Assembly: GCF_020151015.1 (NCBI RefSeq)
Contig: NZ_CP083746.1
Location: 3,377,001-3,441,000, forward strand
DNA length: 64,000 nucleotides
Direction: 5' to 3'
Source: Pseudomonas sp. p1(2021b)
GTDB taxonomy: Bacteria; Pseudomonadota; Gammaproteobacteria; Pseudomonadales; Pseudomonadaceae
The notes under the pieces were generated by a model. It searched no databases and had not been told where the DNA came from. It saw only the letters and a list, made by a program, of their open reading frames with translations. Numbering within the stretch: the first letter of the stretch is position 1; each line of letters begins with the position of its first letter. Positions 11,425 through 21,499 of the stretch are shown here, one piece after another. The translations under genes were made by a program, and so were the position numbers.

Positions 11425-11429
11425 GTGCG

Positions 11430-12644
11430 TTAGATGTCCAGCAGCAGACGAGCCGGGTCTTCCAGCAGGTTCTTGATGGTCACCAGGAAGGTTACCGCTT
11501 CCTTGCCGTCGATCAGGCGGTGGTCATAGGACAGGGCCAGGTACATCATCGGGCGAATGACCACTTGGCCATTGATCGCCATAGGACGCTGGATGATGTT
11601 GTGCATGCCCAGGATGGCCGCCTGCGGCGGGTTGACGATCGGGGTCGACATCATCGAGCCGAAGGTACCACCGTTGGTGATGGTGAAGGTACCGCCAGTC
11701 ATCTCTTCGATGGCCAGCTTGCCTTCACGGGCCTTCTTGCCGAAGGTGGCGATGCCGTTCTCGATTTCGGCCAGCGACATCGACTCGGCGTTGCGCAGGA
11801 CCGGCACCACCAGGCCACGGTCGCTGGAGACGGCTACGCCGACGTCAGCGTAGCCGTGGTAGACGATGTCATTGCCGTCGATCGAGGCGTTGACTGCCGG
11901 GAAGCGCTTGAGCGCCTCGGTGGCGGCCTTGACGAAGAACGACATGAAGCCCAGGCGTACACCGTTGTGGGTCTTCTCGAACAGGTCCTTGTACTTCGAA
12001 CGCAGGGCCATGACTTCGGTCATGTCCACTTCGTTGAAGGTGGTCAGCATGGCCATGTTCGACTGGGCTTCGACCAGGCGCTCGGCGATCTTGGCGCGCA
12101 GGCGGGTCATCGGCACGCGCTTCTCGGTGCGGTCGCCAGCGGCGGTGACCACAGGCGCGGCAGCGGCGGCGGCAGGCTTGGCAGCGGCGGCTGGTGCGGA
12201 CTTCTTGTTGGCGATGGCGGCAACGACGTCTTCCTTGGTCACGCGACCACCTTTGCCGGTGCCGGCAACGGAAGCCAGGTCGATGCCGTTTTCTTCAGCC
12301 AGCTTGCGCGCGGCCGGGGCGGCAACCGGGTCGTCTTCGCCAGCGTCGGCGGCGGCAGCCGGAGCGGCAGCGGCTGGGGCAGCAGCTGGAGCGGCGGCGG
12401 CAGCGCCACCTTCAACGATCGAGCCCAGGACCTCGTCGGACAGGACGGTATCGCCCTCGCCCTTGACGATGTCGCCCAGCACGCCATCGGCGGTGGCCAG
12501 CACTTCCAGGACGACCTTGTCGGTTTCGATGTCGACGATCAGCTCGTCACGCTTGACGGCTTCGCCCGGCTTCTTGTGCCAGGTGGCAACGGTGCCGTCG
12601 GCGACCGATTCCGGGAAGGTTGGGGCTTTGATCTCAATAGCCAT
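11430..12644 (-). CDS. sucB: 2-oxoglutarate dehydrogenase E2 (dihydrolipoyl succinyltransferase)
   Basis: E2 core of the 2-oxoglutarate dehydrogenase complex, 404 residues. It carries one lipoyl domain with the lipoylated Lys43 in [11 protein letters not shown], a flexible Ala/Pro linker, a peripheral E1/E3-binding domain ([23 protein letters not shown]), a second Ala-rich linker, and the acyltransferase domain ending with the catalytic [12 protein letters not shown]. It transfers succinyl groups to CoA. It lies between sucA (E1) and lpdG (E3) in the order of catalysis. RBS AAGGAAAC. Confidence 0.98.
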   Translation of the reverse strand: MAIEIKAPTFPESVADGTVATWHKKPGEAVKRDELIVDIETDKVVLEVLATADGVLGDIVKGEGDTVLSDEVLGSIVEGGAAAAAPAAAPAAAAPAAAADAGEDDPVAAPAARKLAEENGIDLASVAGTGKGGRVTKEDVVAAIANKKSAPAAAAKPAAAAAAPVVTAAGDRTEKRVPMTRLRAKIAERLVEAQSNMAMLTTFNEVDMTEVMALRSKYKDLFEKTHNGVRLGFMSFFVKAATEALKRFPAVNASIDGNDIVYHGYADVGVAVSSDRGLVVPVLRNAESMSLAEIENGIATFGKKAREGKLAIEEMTGGTFTITNGGTFGSMMSTPIVNPPQAAILGMHNIIQRPMAINGQVVIRPMMYLALSYDHRLIDGKEAVTFLVTIKNLLEDPARLLLDI

Positions 12645-12686
12645 TGTCAGTGTTTCCTTAAATTCGGTTTCAGGTGCGCGAAGGCG

Positions 12687-15518
12687 TTAGACAGTGAAGG
12701 CATCCTGCAGCAGTTTTTCCTGCTGCTCGGCGTGCATCGAAGCGTAACCACAGGCTGGCGCGGCGGAAGCGTCGCGGCCGGCGTACTCCAGGACCAGCGC
12801 CTTGTTGTGGCGGGTCAGGATGCGGCGCATGTGATGCTGGCTGCTGTACCAGGCGCCCTGGTTCATCGGCTCTTCCTGGCACCACACCGCATGCTTGAGG
12901 TTGGTGTACGGCGCCAGGATTTCCACCAGGTCGTCCTCAGGGAACGGATACAGCTGCTCGATACGCACGATGGCGATGTCTTCGCGGCCTTCGGCACGGC
13001 GCTTTTCCAGCAGGTCGTAGTAGACCTTGCCGCTGCACAGCACGAGGCGTTCGACCTTGGCCGGATCGAGGCTGTCGATTTCCGGGATCACGGTCTGGAA
13101 CGAGCCTTCGGCCAGGTCTTCCAGGGTCGAGACGGCCAGCTTGTGGCGCAGCAGCGACTTCGGCGTCAGGACGATCAGCGGCTTGCGCAGCGGGCGGATG
13201 ACCTGGCGGCGCAGCAGGTGATAGATCTGTGCCGGGGTGGTCGGTACGCACACCTGGATGTTGTGCTCGGCGCACAGCTGCAGGTAACGCTCCAGACGCG
13301 CGGAGGAGTGCTCCGGCCCCTGCCCTTCGTAACCGTGCGGCAGCAGCATGGTCAGGCCGCACAGACGGCCCCACTTGTGCTCGCCGCTGGTGATGAACTG
13401 GTCGATCACCACCTGGGCACCGTTGGCGAAGTCACCGAACTGGGCTTCCCAGATCACCAGCGCGTTCGGCGTGGTGGTCGAGTAGCCGTATTCGAAGGCC
13501 AGTACCGCTTCTTCCGACAGGAAGGAGTCGTACAGTTCGAACTTCGGCTGGCCCGGGAACAGGTTCTGCAGCGGTACGTAGGTGCTGGCGTCCTTCTGGT
13601 TGTGCAGCACCGCGTGGCGGTGCGAGAAGGTGCCGCGGCCGATGTCCTGGCCGGTCATGCGGATCGGGTGGCCTTCGAACTGCAGCGTGGCGTAGGCCAT
13701 GGTCTCTGCATAACCCCAGTTGATCGGCAAGCCGCCGGCCTGCATCTTCTGGCGGTCTTCGTAGATCTTCGCCACCTGGCGCTGGACCACGAAGCCTTCC
13801 GGCAGCTCGAGCAGCTTGGCCGAGAGGTCCTGCAAGGTCTTGAGGTCGAAGCGGGTGTCGTGACGCGCGGTCCAGGCATGGCCCAGATAGGGACGCCAGT
13901 CGACGAACAGCTCGCGGTTCGGCTCCTTGACCAGGCTCTTGACCACGTGCAGGCCGTTGTCCAGCGCGTTGCGGTACTCGTCGATCTTGGCCTGGGCACG
14001 CTCGGCGTCGATACGCCCGGCCTGGATCAGGGCCTCGGCGTACAGCTCGCGGGTGGTGCGCTGCTTGCTGATCTGCTGGTACATCAGTGGCTGGGTGCCG
14101 TTCGGCTCGTCGGCCTCGTTGTGGCCGCGACGACGGTAGCAGACCAGGTCGATGACCACGTCACGCTTGAACTGCATGCGGTAGTCGATGGCCAGCTGGG
14201 TCACGAACAGGACCGCTTCCGGATCATCGCCGTTCACGTGCAGGATCGGCGCCTGGATCATCTTGGCGACGTCGGTGGCGTACTCGGTGGAGCGCGAGTC
14301 CAGCGGGTTGGAGATGGTGAAACCCACCTGGTTGTTGATCACGATGTGCACGGTGCCGCCGGTCTTGAAACCGCGGGTCTGCGACATCTGGAAGGTTTCC
14401 ATGACCACGCCCTGGCCGGCGAACGCGGCGTCGCCGTGGATCGAGATCGGCAGGACCTTGTCACCGACGGTGTCGTTGCGACGGTCCTGGCGGGCGCGAA
14501 CCGAACCTTCCACCACCGGCGAGACGATTTCCAGGTGGGATGGGTTGAACGCCATGGCCAGGTGGACTTCGCCACCGGGGGTCATCACGTTGGAGGAGAA
14601 GCCCTGGTGATACTTCACGTCACCGGAGCCCAGCTCGTTCATCTTCTTGCCTTCGAACTCGTCGAACAGCTCGCGCGGGTTCTTGCCGAAGGTGTTGACC
14701 AGCACGTTGAGGCGGCCGCGGTGGGCCATGCCGATCACGACCTCCTTGGTGCCGTAGGAGCCGGAGCGCTGGATCATTTCGTCCAGCATCGGGATCAGGC
14801 TTTCGCCGCCCTCGAGGCCGAAACGCTTGGTGCCTGGGTACTTGGTGCCCAGGTATTTCTCCAGGCCTTCGCCTGCGGTGACGCGCTCGAGCAGGTGGGT
14901 CTGCACGTCGGCGGAGAATTCAGGACGGCCACGGACGCTTTCCAGACGCTGCTGGAACCAGCTGCGCTGTTCGGAATCGACGATGTGGGTGAACTCGGCG
15001 CCGATGGTGCGACAATATGTCTTCTGCAGCGCATCGAAGATTTCGCGTAGGCTCGCTTCCTCTTTGCCGATGAACAGGTCACCGGTACGGAAGGTCGTAT
15101 CAAGGTCGGCATTGGTCAAGCCGTAGTGATTGATCGACAGGTCTACGGGCGCAGGGCGCTGCCACAACCCCAACGGGTCGAGCTTGGCAGCCTGATGGCC
15201 ACGCATACGATAGGCCTGGATCAGTCGCAGAACTTCAACCTGCTTCTTCTCGTGTTCACTGCTCACGCTCCCGGCGGAAACCGGTTGGGCGCGGCGCTGG
15301 TTCTTTGCCAGCAGTACGAAATGGTCGCGGATTGTAGAGTGCGATACATCGGTAGCGGTGCTGCCGTCGGCGGGCAACTTCTGGAAGTAGGTGCGCCACT
15401 CTTCTGGCACAGCGTTAGGGTCGTGCAGGTAGAGCTCATAAAGCTCTTCCACATATGCAGCGTTACCACCTGAAAGGTGGGCGCTTTCCCACATGCGCTG
15501 CATCACGCTTTCTTGCAT
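12687..15518 (-). CDS. sucA: 2-oxoglutarate dehydrogenase E1
   Basis: Thiamine-diphosphate-dependent E1, 943 residues, full length. The N-terminal segment MWESAHLSGGNAAYVEELYE is the binding tail typical of SucA. The ThDP domain includes GMAHRGRLNVL and HGDAAFAGQGVV, and the C-terminal transketolase-like half includes RGTFSHRHAVLHNQ. It decarboxylates 2-oxoglutarate and succinylates the lipoyl arm of SucB. It is separated from sdhB by about 245 bases containing a hairpin but no clear terminator, so read-through from sdh is likely. Confidence 0.98.
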   Translation of the reverse strand: MQESVMQRMWESAHLSGGNAAYVEELYELYLHDPNAVPEEWRTYFQKLPADGSTATDVSHSTIRDHFVLLAKNQRRAQPVSAGSVSSEHEKKQVEVLRLIQAYRMRGHQAAKLDPLGLWQRPAPVDLSINHYGLTNADLDTTFRTGDLFIGKEEASLREIFDALQKTYCRTIGAEFTHIVDSEQRSWFQQRLESVRGRPEFSADVQTHLLERVTAGEGLEKYLGTKYPGTKRFGLEGGESLIPMLDEMIQRSGSYGTKEVVIGMAHRGRLNVLVNTFGKNPRELFDEFEGKKMNELGSGDVKYHQGFSSNVMTPGGEVHLAMAFNPSHLEIVSPVVEGSVRARQDRRNDTVGDKVLPISIHGDAAFAGQGVVMETFQMSQTRGFKTGGTVHIVINNQVGFTISNPLDSRSTEYATDVAKMIQAPILHVNGDDPEAVLFVTQLAIDYRMQFKRDVVIDLVCYRRRGHNEADEPNGTQPLMYQQISKQRTTRELYAEALIQAGRIDAERAQAKIDEYRNALDNGLHVVKSLVKEPNRELFVDWRPYLGHAWTARHDTRFDLKTLQDLSAKLLELPEGFVVQRQVAKIYEDRQKMQAGGLPINWGYAETMAYATLQFEGHPIRMTGQDIGRGTFSHRHAVLHNQKDASTYVPLQNLFPGQPKFELYDSFLSEEAVLAFEYGYSTTTPNALVIWEAQFGDFANGAQVVIDQFITSGEHKWGRLCGLTMLLPHGYEGQGPEHSSARLERYLQLCAEHNIQVCVPTTPAQIYHLLRRQVIRPLRKPLIVLTPKSLLRHKLAVSTLEDLAEGSFQTVIPEIDSLDPAKVERLVLCSGKVYYDLLEKRRAEGREDIAIVRIEQLYPFPEDDLVEILAPYTNLKHAVWCQEEPMNQGAWYSSQHHMRRILTRHNKALVLEYAGRDASAAPACGYASMHAEQQEKLLQDAFTV

Positions 15519-15712
15519 GCTTGGTCACCCTCGGTTAGGGGACTGATCGGCAAGAGCCACAGCAAACCTGGAAAAGTCCGAACACAGCGACTGAACCACG
15601 CCACCTGGATCCTGCAGATTTTCCGGGTACCAGCCCGGAAGCCCCTGCTGGTCTCATATCTTCATAGGTAATGAGCGCGGGCTTTGTGGGCCCTTGCTCG
15701 GGTTTTACCTCG

Positions 15713-15733
15713 GTGCGGGCTCAACGCCCGCAC
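15713..15733 (-). other. Hairpin in the sdhB-sucA spacer
   Basis: GTGCGGGC-TCAAC-GCCCGCAC is an 8-bp perfect GC-rich stem, 31 bases after the sdhB stop. No T-run follows on the minus strand. It may protect the sdh mRNA 3' end or partially attenuate transcription into sucA. Confidence 0.6.
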
Positions 15734-15764
15734 TTCGGCTTACTGCTGGTGCAACATTTTTGGA

Positions 15765-16469
15765 TCAGGTGCCGCTTTGCAGCAGCATGTTACGTACGTG
15801 ACCGATTGCCTTGGTCGGGTTCAGACCTTTCGGGCAAACGTTTACGCAGTTCATGATCCCGCGGCAGCGGAATACGCTGAACGGGTCATCCAGGGACGCC
15901 AGGCGCTCCTGGGTCTTGGTGTCACGGCTGTCGGCCAGGAAGCGATAGGCCTGCAGCAGAGCGGCAGGGCCCAGGAACTTGTCCGGGTTCCACCAGAACG
16001 ACGGGCAGGAGGTCGAGCAGCAAGCGCACAGGATGCACTCGTACAGACCGTCCAGCTTGTCACGGTCTTCCGGCGACTGCAGACGCTCGATGGCCGGGGC
16101 CGGGGTGTCGTTCTGCAGGTACGGCTTCACCTTCTCGTACTGCTTGTAGAAGATGCTCATGTCGACGACCAGGTCACGAATGACCGGCAAGCCCGGCAGA
16201 GGGCGCAGGACCAGCTTGTTGCCCTTGACCACCGACGACAGCGGGGTGATGCAGGCCAGGCCGTTCTTGCCGTTGATGTTCATGCCATCGGAGCCGCAAA
16301 CGCCTTCACGGCAGGAGCGACGGTAGGAGAAGCCCTCGTCCTGCTCCTTGATCAATGCCAGCACGTCCAGGACCATCAGATCCTTGCCACCGGTGTCGAC
16401 CTGGAAGGTCTGCATCTTCGGCGCCGAATCGGTGTCCGGGTTGTAACGATAAACTTCGACTTGCAACAT
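15765..16469 (-). CDS. sdhB: Succinate dehydrogenase iron-sulfur subunit
   Basis: Iron-sulfur subunit of complex II, 234 residues. Three cluster motifs are present: [2Fe-2S] in CREGVCGSDGMNINGKNGLAC (start CREGVCGSD), [4Fe-4S] in CILCACCSTSC, and [3Fe-4S] with CRGIMNCVNVCPKGLNP. It carries electrons from SdhA FAD to ubiquinone. The ATG at 16469 (MLQVEVYRY) is preferred over an in-frame GTG three codons earlier because AAGGGTGG then lies at correct spacing. Confidence 0.97.
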   Translation of the reverse strand: MLQVEVYRYNPDTDSAPKMQTFQVDTGGKDLMVLDVLALIKEQDEGFSYRRSCREGVCGSDGMNINGKNGLACITPLSSVVKGNKLVLRPLPGLPVIRDLVVDMSIFYKQYEKVKPYLQNDTPAPAIERLQSPEDRDKLDGLYECILCACCSTSCPSFWWNPDKFLGPAALLQAYRFLADSRDTKTQERLASLDDPFSVFRCRGIMNCVNVCPKGLNPTKAIGHVRNMLLQSGT

Positions 16470-16480
16470 AGCGGCCACCC

Positions 16481-18253
16481 TTAGTAAGTCCGGACTTTTG
16501 GTTCGAAGGCAGGAACTGTCTTCGGCGCAAAGTTGACGCCACGCTTGGCGACGCGCTTCTCACCCGGGTAGTACAGGGTGTGGCACAGCCAGTTCTCGTC
16601 GTCACGGTCTTCGTAGTCTTCACGGGCGTGAGCGCCGCGGGACTCTTTGCGGGCCTCGGCCGCGATGGCGGTCGCTTCGGCGACTTCCAGCAGGTTCTGC
16701 AGCTCCAGCGCTTCGATACGCGCGGTGTTGAAGGCCTGGGACTTGTCGTTGATCTTGACGTTGGCGATACGGTCGCGCAGGCCAGCCAGCTGCTCGATAC
16801 CCTTCTGCATGTATTCGCCGGTACGGAATACACCGAAGTAGTTCTGCATGCAGCTCTGCAGCTCGCGCTTGAGGCTGGCGACGTCTTCGCCGGTGGTGCG
16901 CTCGTTGAGCTTGCTCAGGCGGTTCAGGGCAACGTCGACGTCGGTGTCGCTGGCATCGCGGTACTCGACGCCTTCGGTCAGTGCCTTCTCCAGGTGCAGG
17001 CCGGCAGCACGGCCGAACACGACCAGGTCGAGCAGCGAGTTGCCGCCCAGGCGGTTGGCACCGTGGACCGATACGCACGCCACTTCACCTACGGCGAACA
17101 GGCCAGGAATGATCTGGTCGTTGCCTTGAGCGTCCATGGTGATGGCCTGGCCATGAATGTTGGTGGCAACGCCGCCCATCATGTAGTGGCAGGTCGGGAT
17201 GACCGGAACCGGCGCGACCACAGGGTCGACGTGGGCGAAGGTCTTGGACAGTTCACAGATGCCTGGCAGGCGGCTGTGCAGCACTTCCTCACCCAGGTGG
17301 TCCAGCTTCAGCAGTACGTGGTCCTTGTTCGGGCCCACGCCATTGCCGGCGATGATTTCCTTGACCATGGAACGGGCGACCACGTCGCGGCCAGCCAGGT
17401 CCTTCGCGTTCGGTGCGTAACGCTCCATGAAGCGCTCGCCGTGGGCGTTGATCAGGTAGCCACCCTCACCGCGGCAGCCTTCGGTGACCAGTACACCGGC
17501 GCCGGCGATGCCGGTCGGGTGGAACTGCCACATCTCGATGTCCTGCACCGGCACGCCGGCGCGCAGGGCCATGCCGACACCGTCGCCGGTGTTGATCAGG
17601 GCGTTGGTGGTGGAGGCGTAGATACGGCCCGCACCGCCGGTAGCCAGAACGGTGGCCTTGGACTTGATGTACATGGTCTCGCCGGTTTCGATGCAGATCG
17701 CGATCACGCCGACGAAGGCGCCGTCCTGGTTCTTCACCAGGTCAACGGCGTAGTACTCGTTGAGGAAGGTGGTGCCCGCCTTCAGGTTGCCCTGATAGAG
17801 GGTGTGCAGCAGCGCGTGACCGGTACGGTCGGAGGCTGCGCAGGTACGGGCGGCCTGGCCACCCTTGCCGAAGTCCTTGGACTGGCCACCGAACGGACGC
17901 TGGTAGATACGGCCGGTTTCGGTACGGGAGAACGGCAGGCCCATGTGGTCCAGCTCGAAGACCGCGGCCGGGCCTTCCTGACACATGTATTCGATCGCGT
18001 CCTGGTCACCGATGTAGTCGGAGCCCTTGACGGTGTCGTACATGTGCCAGCGCCAGTCGTCGTTCGGGTCGGCCGAAGCGATGGCGCAGGTGATGCCGCC
18101 CTGGGCGGAAACGGTGTGCGAACGGGTCGGGAACACCTTGGTGACCACGGCAGTCTTGTGACCGCCCTGGGCCAGCTGCAGCGCAGCGCGCATGCCGGCA
18201 CCGCCGCCACCGATGATGATGGCGTCGAAGGAAATCGTTGGAATTTTAGCCAT
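16481..18253 (-). CDS. sdhA: Succinate dehydrogenase flavoprotein subunit
   Basis: Catalytic flavoprotein of complex II, 590 residues. FAD-binding [14 protein letters not shown] at the N-terminus, covalent flavin histidine in [13 protein letters not shown], and substrate-site segments [20 protein letters not shown] and [15 protein letters not shown]. It oxidises succinate to fumarate. It starts 3 bases after the sdhD stop codon and is followed closely by sdhB. Confidence 0.98.
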   Translation of the reverse strand: MAKIPTISFDAIIIGGGGAGMRAALQLAQGGHKTAVVTKVFPTRSHTVSAQGGITCAIASADPNDDWRWHMYDTVKGSDYIGDQDAIEYMCQEGPAAVFELDHMGLPFSRTETGRIYQRPFGGQSKDFGKGGQAARTCAASDRTGHALLHTLYQGNLKAGTTFLNEYYAVDLVKNQDGAFVGVIAICIETGETMYIKSKATVLATGGAGRIYASTTNALINTGDGVGMALRAGVPVQDIEMWQFHPTGIAGAGVLVTEGCRGEGGYLINAHGERFMERYAPNAKDLAGRDVVARSMVKEIIAGNGVGPNKDHVLLKLDHLGEEVLHSRLPGICELSKTFAHVDPVVAPVPVIPTCHYMMGGVATNIHGQAITMDAQGNDQIIPGLFAVGEVACVSVHGANRLGGNSLLDLVVFGRAAGLHLEKALTEGVEYRDASDTDVDVALNRLSKLNERTTGEDVASLKRELQSCMQNYFGVFRTGEYMQKGIEQLAGLRDRIANVKINDKSQAFNTARIEALELQNLLEVAEATAIAAEARKESRGAHAREDYEDRDDENWLCHTLYYPGEKRVAKRGVNFAPKTVPAFEPKVRTY

Positions 18254-18256
18254 GGA

Positions 18257-18625
18257 TCAGATACCCCAGAGAATCTGCACACCCCAGACGAAGTAGGCGA
18301 ACATCGCAACGCCGCATACAGCCTGGAACAGGAAACGAATCGCAGTCGCCGACTTGCCGAACGACATCGGCGTCAGGTAGTCGGTGGCAATGGTCCACAT
18401 GCCGACCCAGGCGTGGGCGCCCAGGGCAACGAGTGCCAGCAGACTGAAGATTCGCATCGCGTTGTTGGAGAACAGACCGTGCCACTGGGCATAGTCGAGA
18501 CCCGGGTGAACGGCGATGTAGCCGATCAGGAAGATGAAGTAAGCCGCGAGAACGACCGCAGATACGCGCTGCGCCATCCAGTCATAGAGGCCCGAACGCG
18601 ACAGGTTCGTGACATTAGTTACCAT
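18257..18625 (-). CDS. sdhD: Succinate dehydrogenase membrane anchor subunit
   Basis: Hydrophobic anchor of complex II, 122 residues, three transmembrane helices (VSAVVLAAYFIFLIGYIAV; IFSLLALVALGAHAWVGMW; FQAVCGVAMFAYFVWGVQI). The histidine in GAHAWVGMW is a candidate haem/quinone-side ligand, as in other SdhD proteins. The start MVTNVTNLSRSG at 18625 overlaps the end of sdhC by seven bases, suggesting coupling. Confidence 0.95.
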   Translation of the reverse strand: MVTNVTNLSRSGLYDWMAQRVSAVVLAAYFIFLIGYIAVHPGLDYAQWHGLFSNNAMRIFSLLALVALGAHAWVGMWTIATDYLTPMSFGKSATAIRFLFQAVCGVAMFAYFVWGVQILWGI

Positions 18626-19005
18626 ACCCAAACTCCCGCCAGAACGATCAGCACCACGGAGATGACGATCACGATTTTCGAGCCCAGCTTGCCGCCTTCC
18701 AGCGTCTCGCCGACGCCCATGTCCATGATCAGGTGACGAATGCCGGCCACCAGGTGATACAGCAGGCCGGACAGCAGGCCCCAGGTCACCAGCTTGGCCA
18801 GCGGGCTGGTCAGACACGCCTTCACCTCGGCGAAGCCTTCCTCGGAGCCCAGCGACTTGCCCAATGCGTACAGCATGATGGCAAGACCGAGGAACAGGAT
18901 GACGCCGGAGATACGGTGAAGAATGGACGTGTATGCGGTGATCGGGAGTTTGATGGTCCTTAGGTCTAGGTTTACAGGTCGTTGGCTTTTCACGGCTTTT
19001 TTCAC
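18619..19005 (-). CDS. sdhC: Succinate dehydrogenase cytochrome b556 subunit
   Basis: Cytochrome b556 subunit of complex II, 128 residues, GTG start (MKKAVKSQRPVNLDL). The signature RPVNLDLRTIKLPITAYTSI leads to HRISGVILFLGLAIM; the second helix carries the haem-ligand segment LLYHLVAGIRHLIMD. First gene of sdhCDAB, with a readable promoter about 120 bases upstream and AGGGG as the ribosome site. Confidence 0.96.
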   Translation of the reverse strand: MKKAVKSQRPVNLDLRTIKLPITAYTSILHRISGVILFLGLAIMLYALGKSLGSEEGFAEVKACLTSPLAKLVTWGLLSGLLYHLVAGIRHLIMDMGVGETLEGGKLGSKIVIVISVVLIVLAGVWVW

Positions 19006-19127
19006 ACTGAAGAGCCCCTAGCGAACAGGGCAAAGTTGTTGGTAAGTGTACTGGTCAGGTACCCACCACCCAGGGAGCGACGACCCCCAGCGGAACGGGC
19101 TTGCAAGCCCCTGGCGGTCGGTTGCGG

Positions 19128-19156
19128 AGTATAGACAGTTAGGCTGCTTATGACAA
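19128..19156 (-). promoter_or_regulatory. Sigma-70 promoter of sdhCDAB
   Basis: Minus strand: -35 TTGTCA (19156-19151), 17-base spacer, -10 TATACT (19133-19128). Predicted start near 19121, giving a leader of about 115 bases before the sdhC GTG. Confidence 0.75.
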
Positions 19157-19270
19157 CGTGAGGGGCTCGCCCAAATAGCGCATTGCCTTTAAAGGATAAA
19201 AGGCGTAAATGGGCGACAATTTCGCGAAAAACCAGGGCTCAGAGGGCGTTTCAACCAGCCTTTAGGCAAA

Positions 19271-19298
19271 TTGACATTCGAATTTATCCCTCTATAGT
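19271..19298 (+). promoter_or_regulatory. Sigma-70 promoter of gltA
   Basis: -35 TTGACA (19271-19276), 16-base spacer, -10 TATAGT (19293-19298): a near-consensus promoter 59 bases before the gltA ATG, which has an AGGAGG ribosome site at 19348-19353. Confidence 0.85.
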
Positions 19299-19356
19299 GG
19301 TGCGGGCCCTGCGTGGGGGGTCTGTCTGATGATTTCAAGCATTAATAGGAGGCCAC

Positions 19357-20646
19357 ATGGCTGACAAAAAAGCGCAGTTGGTCATCGAGGGCGCAGCCCC
19401 CGTCGAGCTGCCCATTTTAACCGGCACCGTTGGTCCCGATGTTATCGACGTCCGCGGGTTGGGGGCTACTGGTCACTTCACCTTCGACCCCGGTTTCATG
19501 GCGACCGCCTCGTGCGAATCGAAGATTACCTATATTGACGGCGACAAGGGTGTCCTGCTGCACCGCGGCTACCCGATCGAACAGCTCGCCGAAAAATCGG
19601 ACTACCTGGAAACCTGCTACCTGCTGCTCAACGGCGAATTGCCCAATGCCGAGCAGAAGGCCCAGTTCGTCAGCACCGTGAAGAACCACACCATGGTTCA
19701 CGAGCAGCTGAAATCCTTCTTCAACGGCTTCCGCCGCGACGCCCACCCGATGGCGGTGATGTGCGGCGTGGTCGGCGCCCTTTCGGCGTTCTATCACGAC
19801 TCCCTGGACATCAACAACCCGCAGCACCGCGAAATCTCCGCGGTGCGCCTGGTCGCCAAGATGCCGACCCTGGCCGCGATGGTCTACAAGTACTCCATGG
19901 GCCAGCCGATGATGTACCCGCGCAACGACCTGTCGTACGCGGAGAACTTCCTGCACATGATGTTCAACACCCCGTGCGAGATCAAACCGATCAGCCCGGT
20001 GCTGGCCAAGGCGATGGACCGGATCTTCATCCTCCATGCCGACCACGAGCAGAACGCCTCCACCTCTACCGTGCGCTTGGCAGGCTCCTCGGGCGCCAAC
20101 CCGTTCGCCTGTATCGCTGCCGGCATCGCCGCACTGTGGGGCCCTGCCCACGGTGGCGCCAACGAAGCCGTGCTGACCATGCTCGATGAAATTGGCGATG
20201 TCTCGAACATCGACAAGTACATCGCCAAGGCCAAGGACAAGAACGATCCGTTCAAGCTCATGGGCTTCGGTCACCGCGTTTACAAGAACCGCGACCCGCG
20301 CGCCACCGTGATGAAGAAGACCTGCGACGAAGTCCTGAGCGAACTGGGCATCAAGCACGACCCGCAGCTGGAACTGGCCATGCGCCTGGAAGAGATCGCC
20401 CTGACCGATCCGTACTTCATCGAGCGCTCGCTGTACCCGAACGTCGACTTCTACTCGGGCATCATCCTCAAGGCGATCGGTATTCCGACCAGCATGTTCA
20501 CCGTGATCTTCGCCCTGGCACGTACCGTGGGCTGGATCTCGCACTGGAAGGAAATGCTCTCCAGCCCGTACAAGATCGGCCGTCCGCGCCAGCTGTACAC
20601 CGGCCACGAGCAGCGCGACATCGTTGACCTGAAAGACCGCAAGTAA
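19357..20646 (+). CDS. gltA: Citrate synthase (type II)
   Basis: Hexameric NADH-sensitive type citrate synthase, 429 residues, full length; condenses oxaloacetate and acetyl-CoA. Signature regions include [13 protein letters not shown], the active-site [30 protein letters not shown] and [16 protein letters not shown]. Divergent from sdhCDAB, so entry into the cycle and succinate oxidation are controlled from one intergenic region. Strong near-consensus promoter and RBS suggest high expression. Confidence 0.98.
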   Translation: MADKKAQLVIEGAAPVELPILTGTVGPDVIDVRGLGATGHFTFDPGFMATASCESKITYIDGDKGVLLHRGYPIEQLAEKSDYLETCYLLLNGELPNAEQKAQFVSTVKNHTMVHEQLKSFFNGFRRDAHPMAVMCGVVGALSAFYHDSLDINNPQHREISAVRLVAKMPTLAAMVYKYSMGQPMMYPRNDLSYAENFLHMMFNTPCEIKPISPVLAKAMDRIFILHADHEQNASTSTVRLAGSSGANPFACIAAGIAALWGPAHGGANEAVLTMLDEIGDVSNIDKYIAKAKDKNDPFKLMGFGHRVYKNRDPRATVMKKTCDEVLSELGIKHDPQLELAMRLEEIALTDPYFIERSLYPNVDFYSGIILKAIGIPTSMFTVIFALARTVGWISHWKEMLSSPYKIGRPRQLYTGHEQRDIVDLKDRK

Positions 20647-20664
20647 GCTTCACGCTATTTGTGA

Positions 20665-20726
20665 CATCGCGGGACAAGCCCGCTCCTACAGGGTTCGCGC
20701 TGTAGGAGCGGGCTTGTCCCGCGATG
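20665..20726. repeat. REP pair (inverted)
   Basis: Two inverted REP units (CATCGCGGGACAAGCCCGCT and its complement) separated by a short loop between convergent gltA and the hydrolase gene. Likely serves as the transcript end. Confidence 0.88.
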
Positions 20727-20750
20727 GGGCGCGTAGCAGCCCCAATCGTT

Positions 20751-21449
20751 TCAACCCTGCCCCTCCAGAAACGCCGTCACCCGCTGCGCCGCCGTTTGCA
20801 GATGCCGCTCGTGGGTGAACCCTGACGCCTTCAGTGGCTTGAGGTCATGGTCCGCCGCCTCCAGCCAGCAAATCTCGATCGAAGGCGACAACGTATACCC
20901 CGCCACCGCCTCCCGGTTACCCAGCGCATCACGCTCGCCCTGGACAATCAGCGTGCGCGTACGCAACCCCGCCAGGTGTTCGACCCGAGGCTTGTCAGGC
21001 TTGCCCACCGCATAGAACGGATACCCCAGGCACACCAGGGCGTCGGCGCCCAGCTCATCGGCCAGAAGGCTCGCCATCCGCCCGCCCATGGACTTGCCGC
21101 CGATCGCCAGCGGCCCCGTGACCAATGGCCGCACCTGGGCATACACCTGGCGCCAGCAATCGAGCAGCACCGGCTGCGGATTGGGCGGTCGCTTGCCACC
21201 CCCAACACGGCGCTGCGCCATGTAGGGAAATTCGAAGCGCACAACCCCTACCCCTTGCTCCGCGAGGCTTTGCGCCATGCCCTCCATGAAATCGCTGTCC
21301 ATCGGCGCGCCTGCGCCGTGGGCCAGGATCAGGCAGCCTTTGTAACCCTCCCTGCCCCCCACCCGAGGTGGATCGCAGCGCAAGCCTGAGACATTTCCCA
21401 CCTGCGCCCATTGATCCCCGTCAATACCGGCAATGTGCCCATTACTCAT
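20751..21449 (-). CDS. Alpha/beta hydrolase, KANL3/Tex30 family
   Basis: A 232-residue alpha/beta hydrolase of the KANL3/Tex30 type. It shows [20 protein letters not shown], the nucleophile elbow [11 protein letters not shown], an acid segment [10 protein letters not shown] and a histidine in [12 protein letters not shown]. Substrate unknown. Its first codons contain the ANR box that serves the divergent ccoN, so the 5' coding sequence has a double role. No strong ribosome site is visible before the ATG. Confidence 0.85.
   Translation of the reverse strand: MSNGHIAGIDGDQWAQVGNVSGLRCDPPRVGGREGYKGCLILAHGAGAPMDSDFMEGMAQSLAEQGVGVVRFEFPYMAQRRVGGGKRPPNPQPVLLDCWRQVYAQVRPLVTGPLAIGGKSMGGRMASLLADELGADALVCLGYPFYAVGKPDKPRVEHLAGLRTRTLIVQGERDALGNREAVAGYTLSPSIEICWLEAADHDLKPLKASGFTHERHLQTAAQRVTAFLEGQG
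21411..21424 (+). promoter_or_regulatory. ANR/FNR box of ccoNOQP-1
   Basis: TTGATCCCCGTCAA matches the ANR consensus TTGAT-N4-ATCAA at nine of ten positions. The centre at 21417.5 predicts a class II start near 21459, 41 bases before the ccoN ATG. It lies within the coding sequence of the divergent hydrolase. Confidence 0.8.
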
Positions 21450-21499
21450 GCTTCGCCTCGCTATCTAGCCTGCCTATAACCGTGGATGGGAACCCATAC

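Larger units (their letters stand above)
19006..19356. other. Divergent control region sdhC/gltA
   Basis: 351 bases between two divergent TCA transcripts. It holds a minus-strand promoter for sdh, a plus-strand promoter for gltA, and in the sdh leader a hairpin around GGGCTTGCAAGCCC (19097-19110). Roughly 120 bases between the two promoters are free for regulators; I recognise no specific operator there. Confidence 0.7.

Noticed and set aside
11520..15050. A very long open frame (about 1176 codons) on the plus strand opposite sucA and sucB
   Set aside because: It is antisense to well-conserved genes, has no family resemblance, and arises from high GC at third codon positions.
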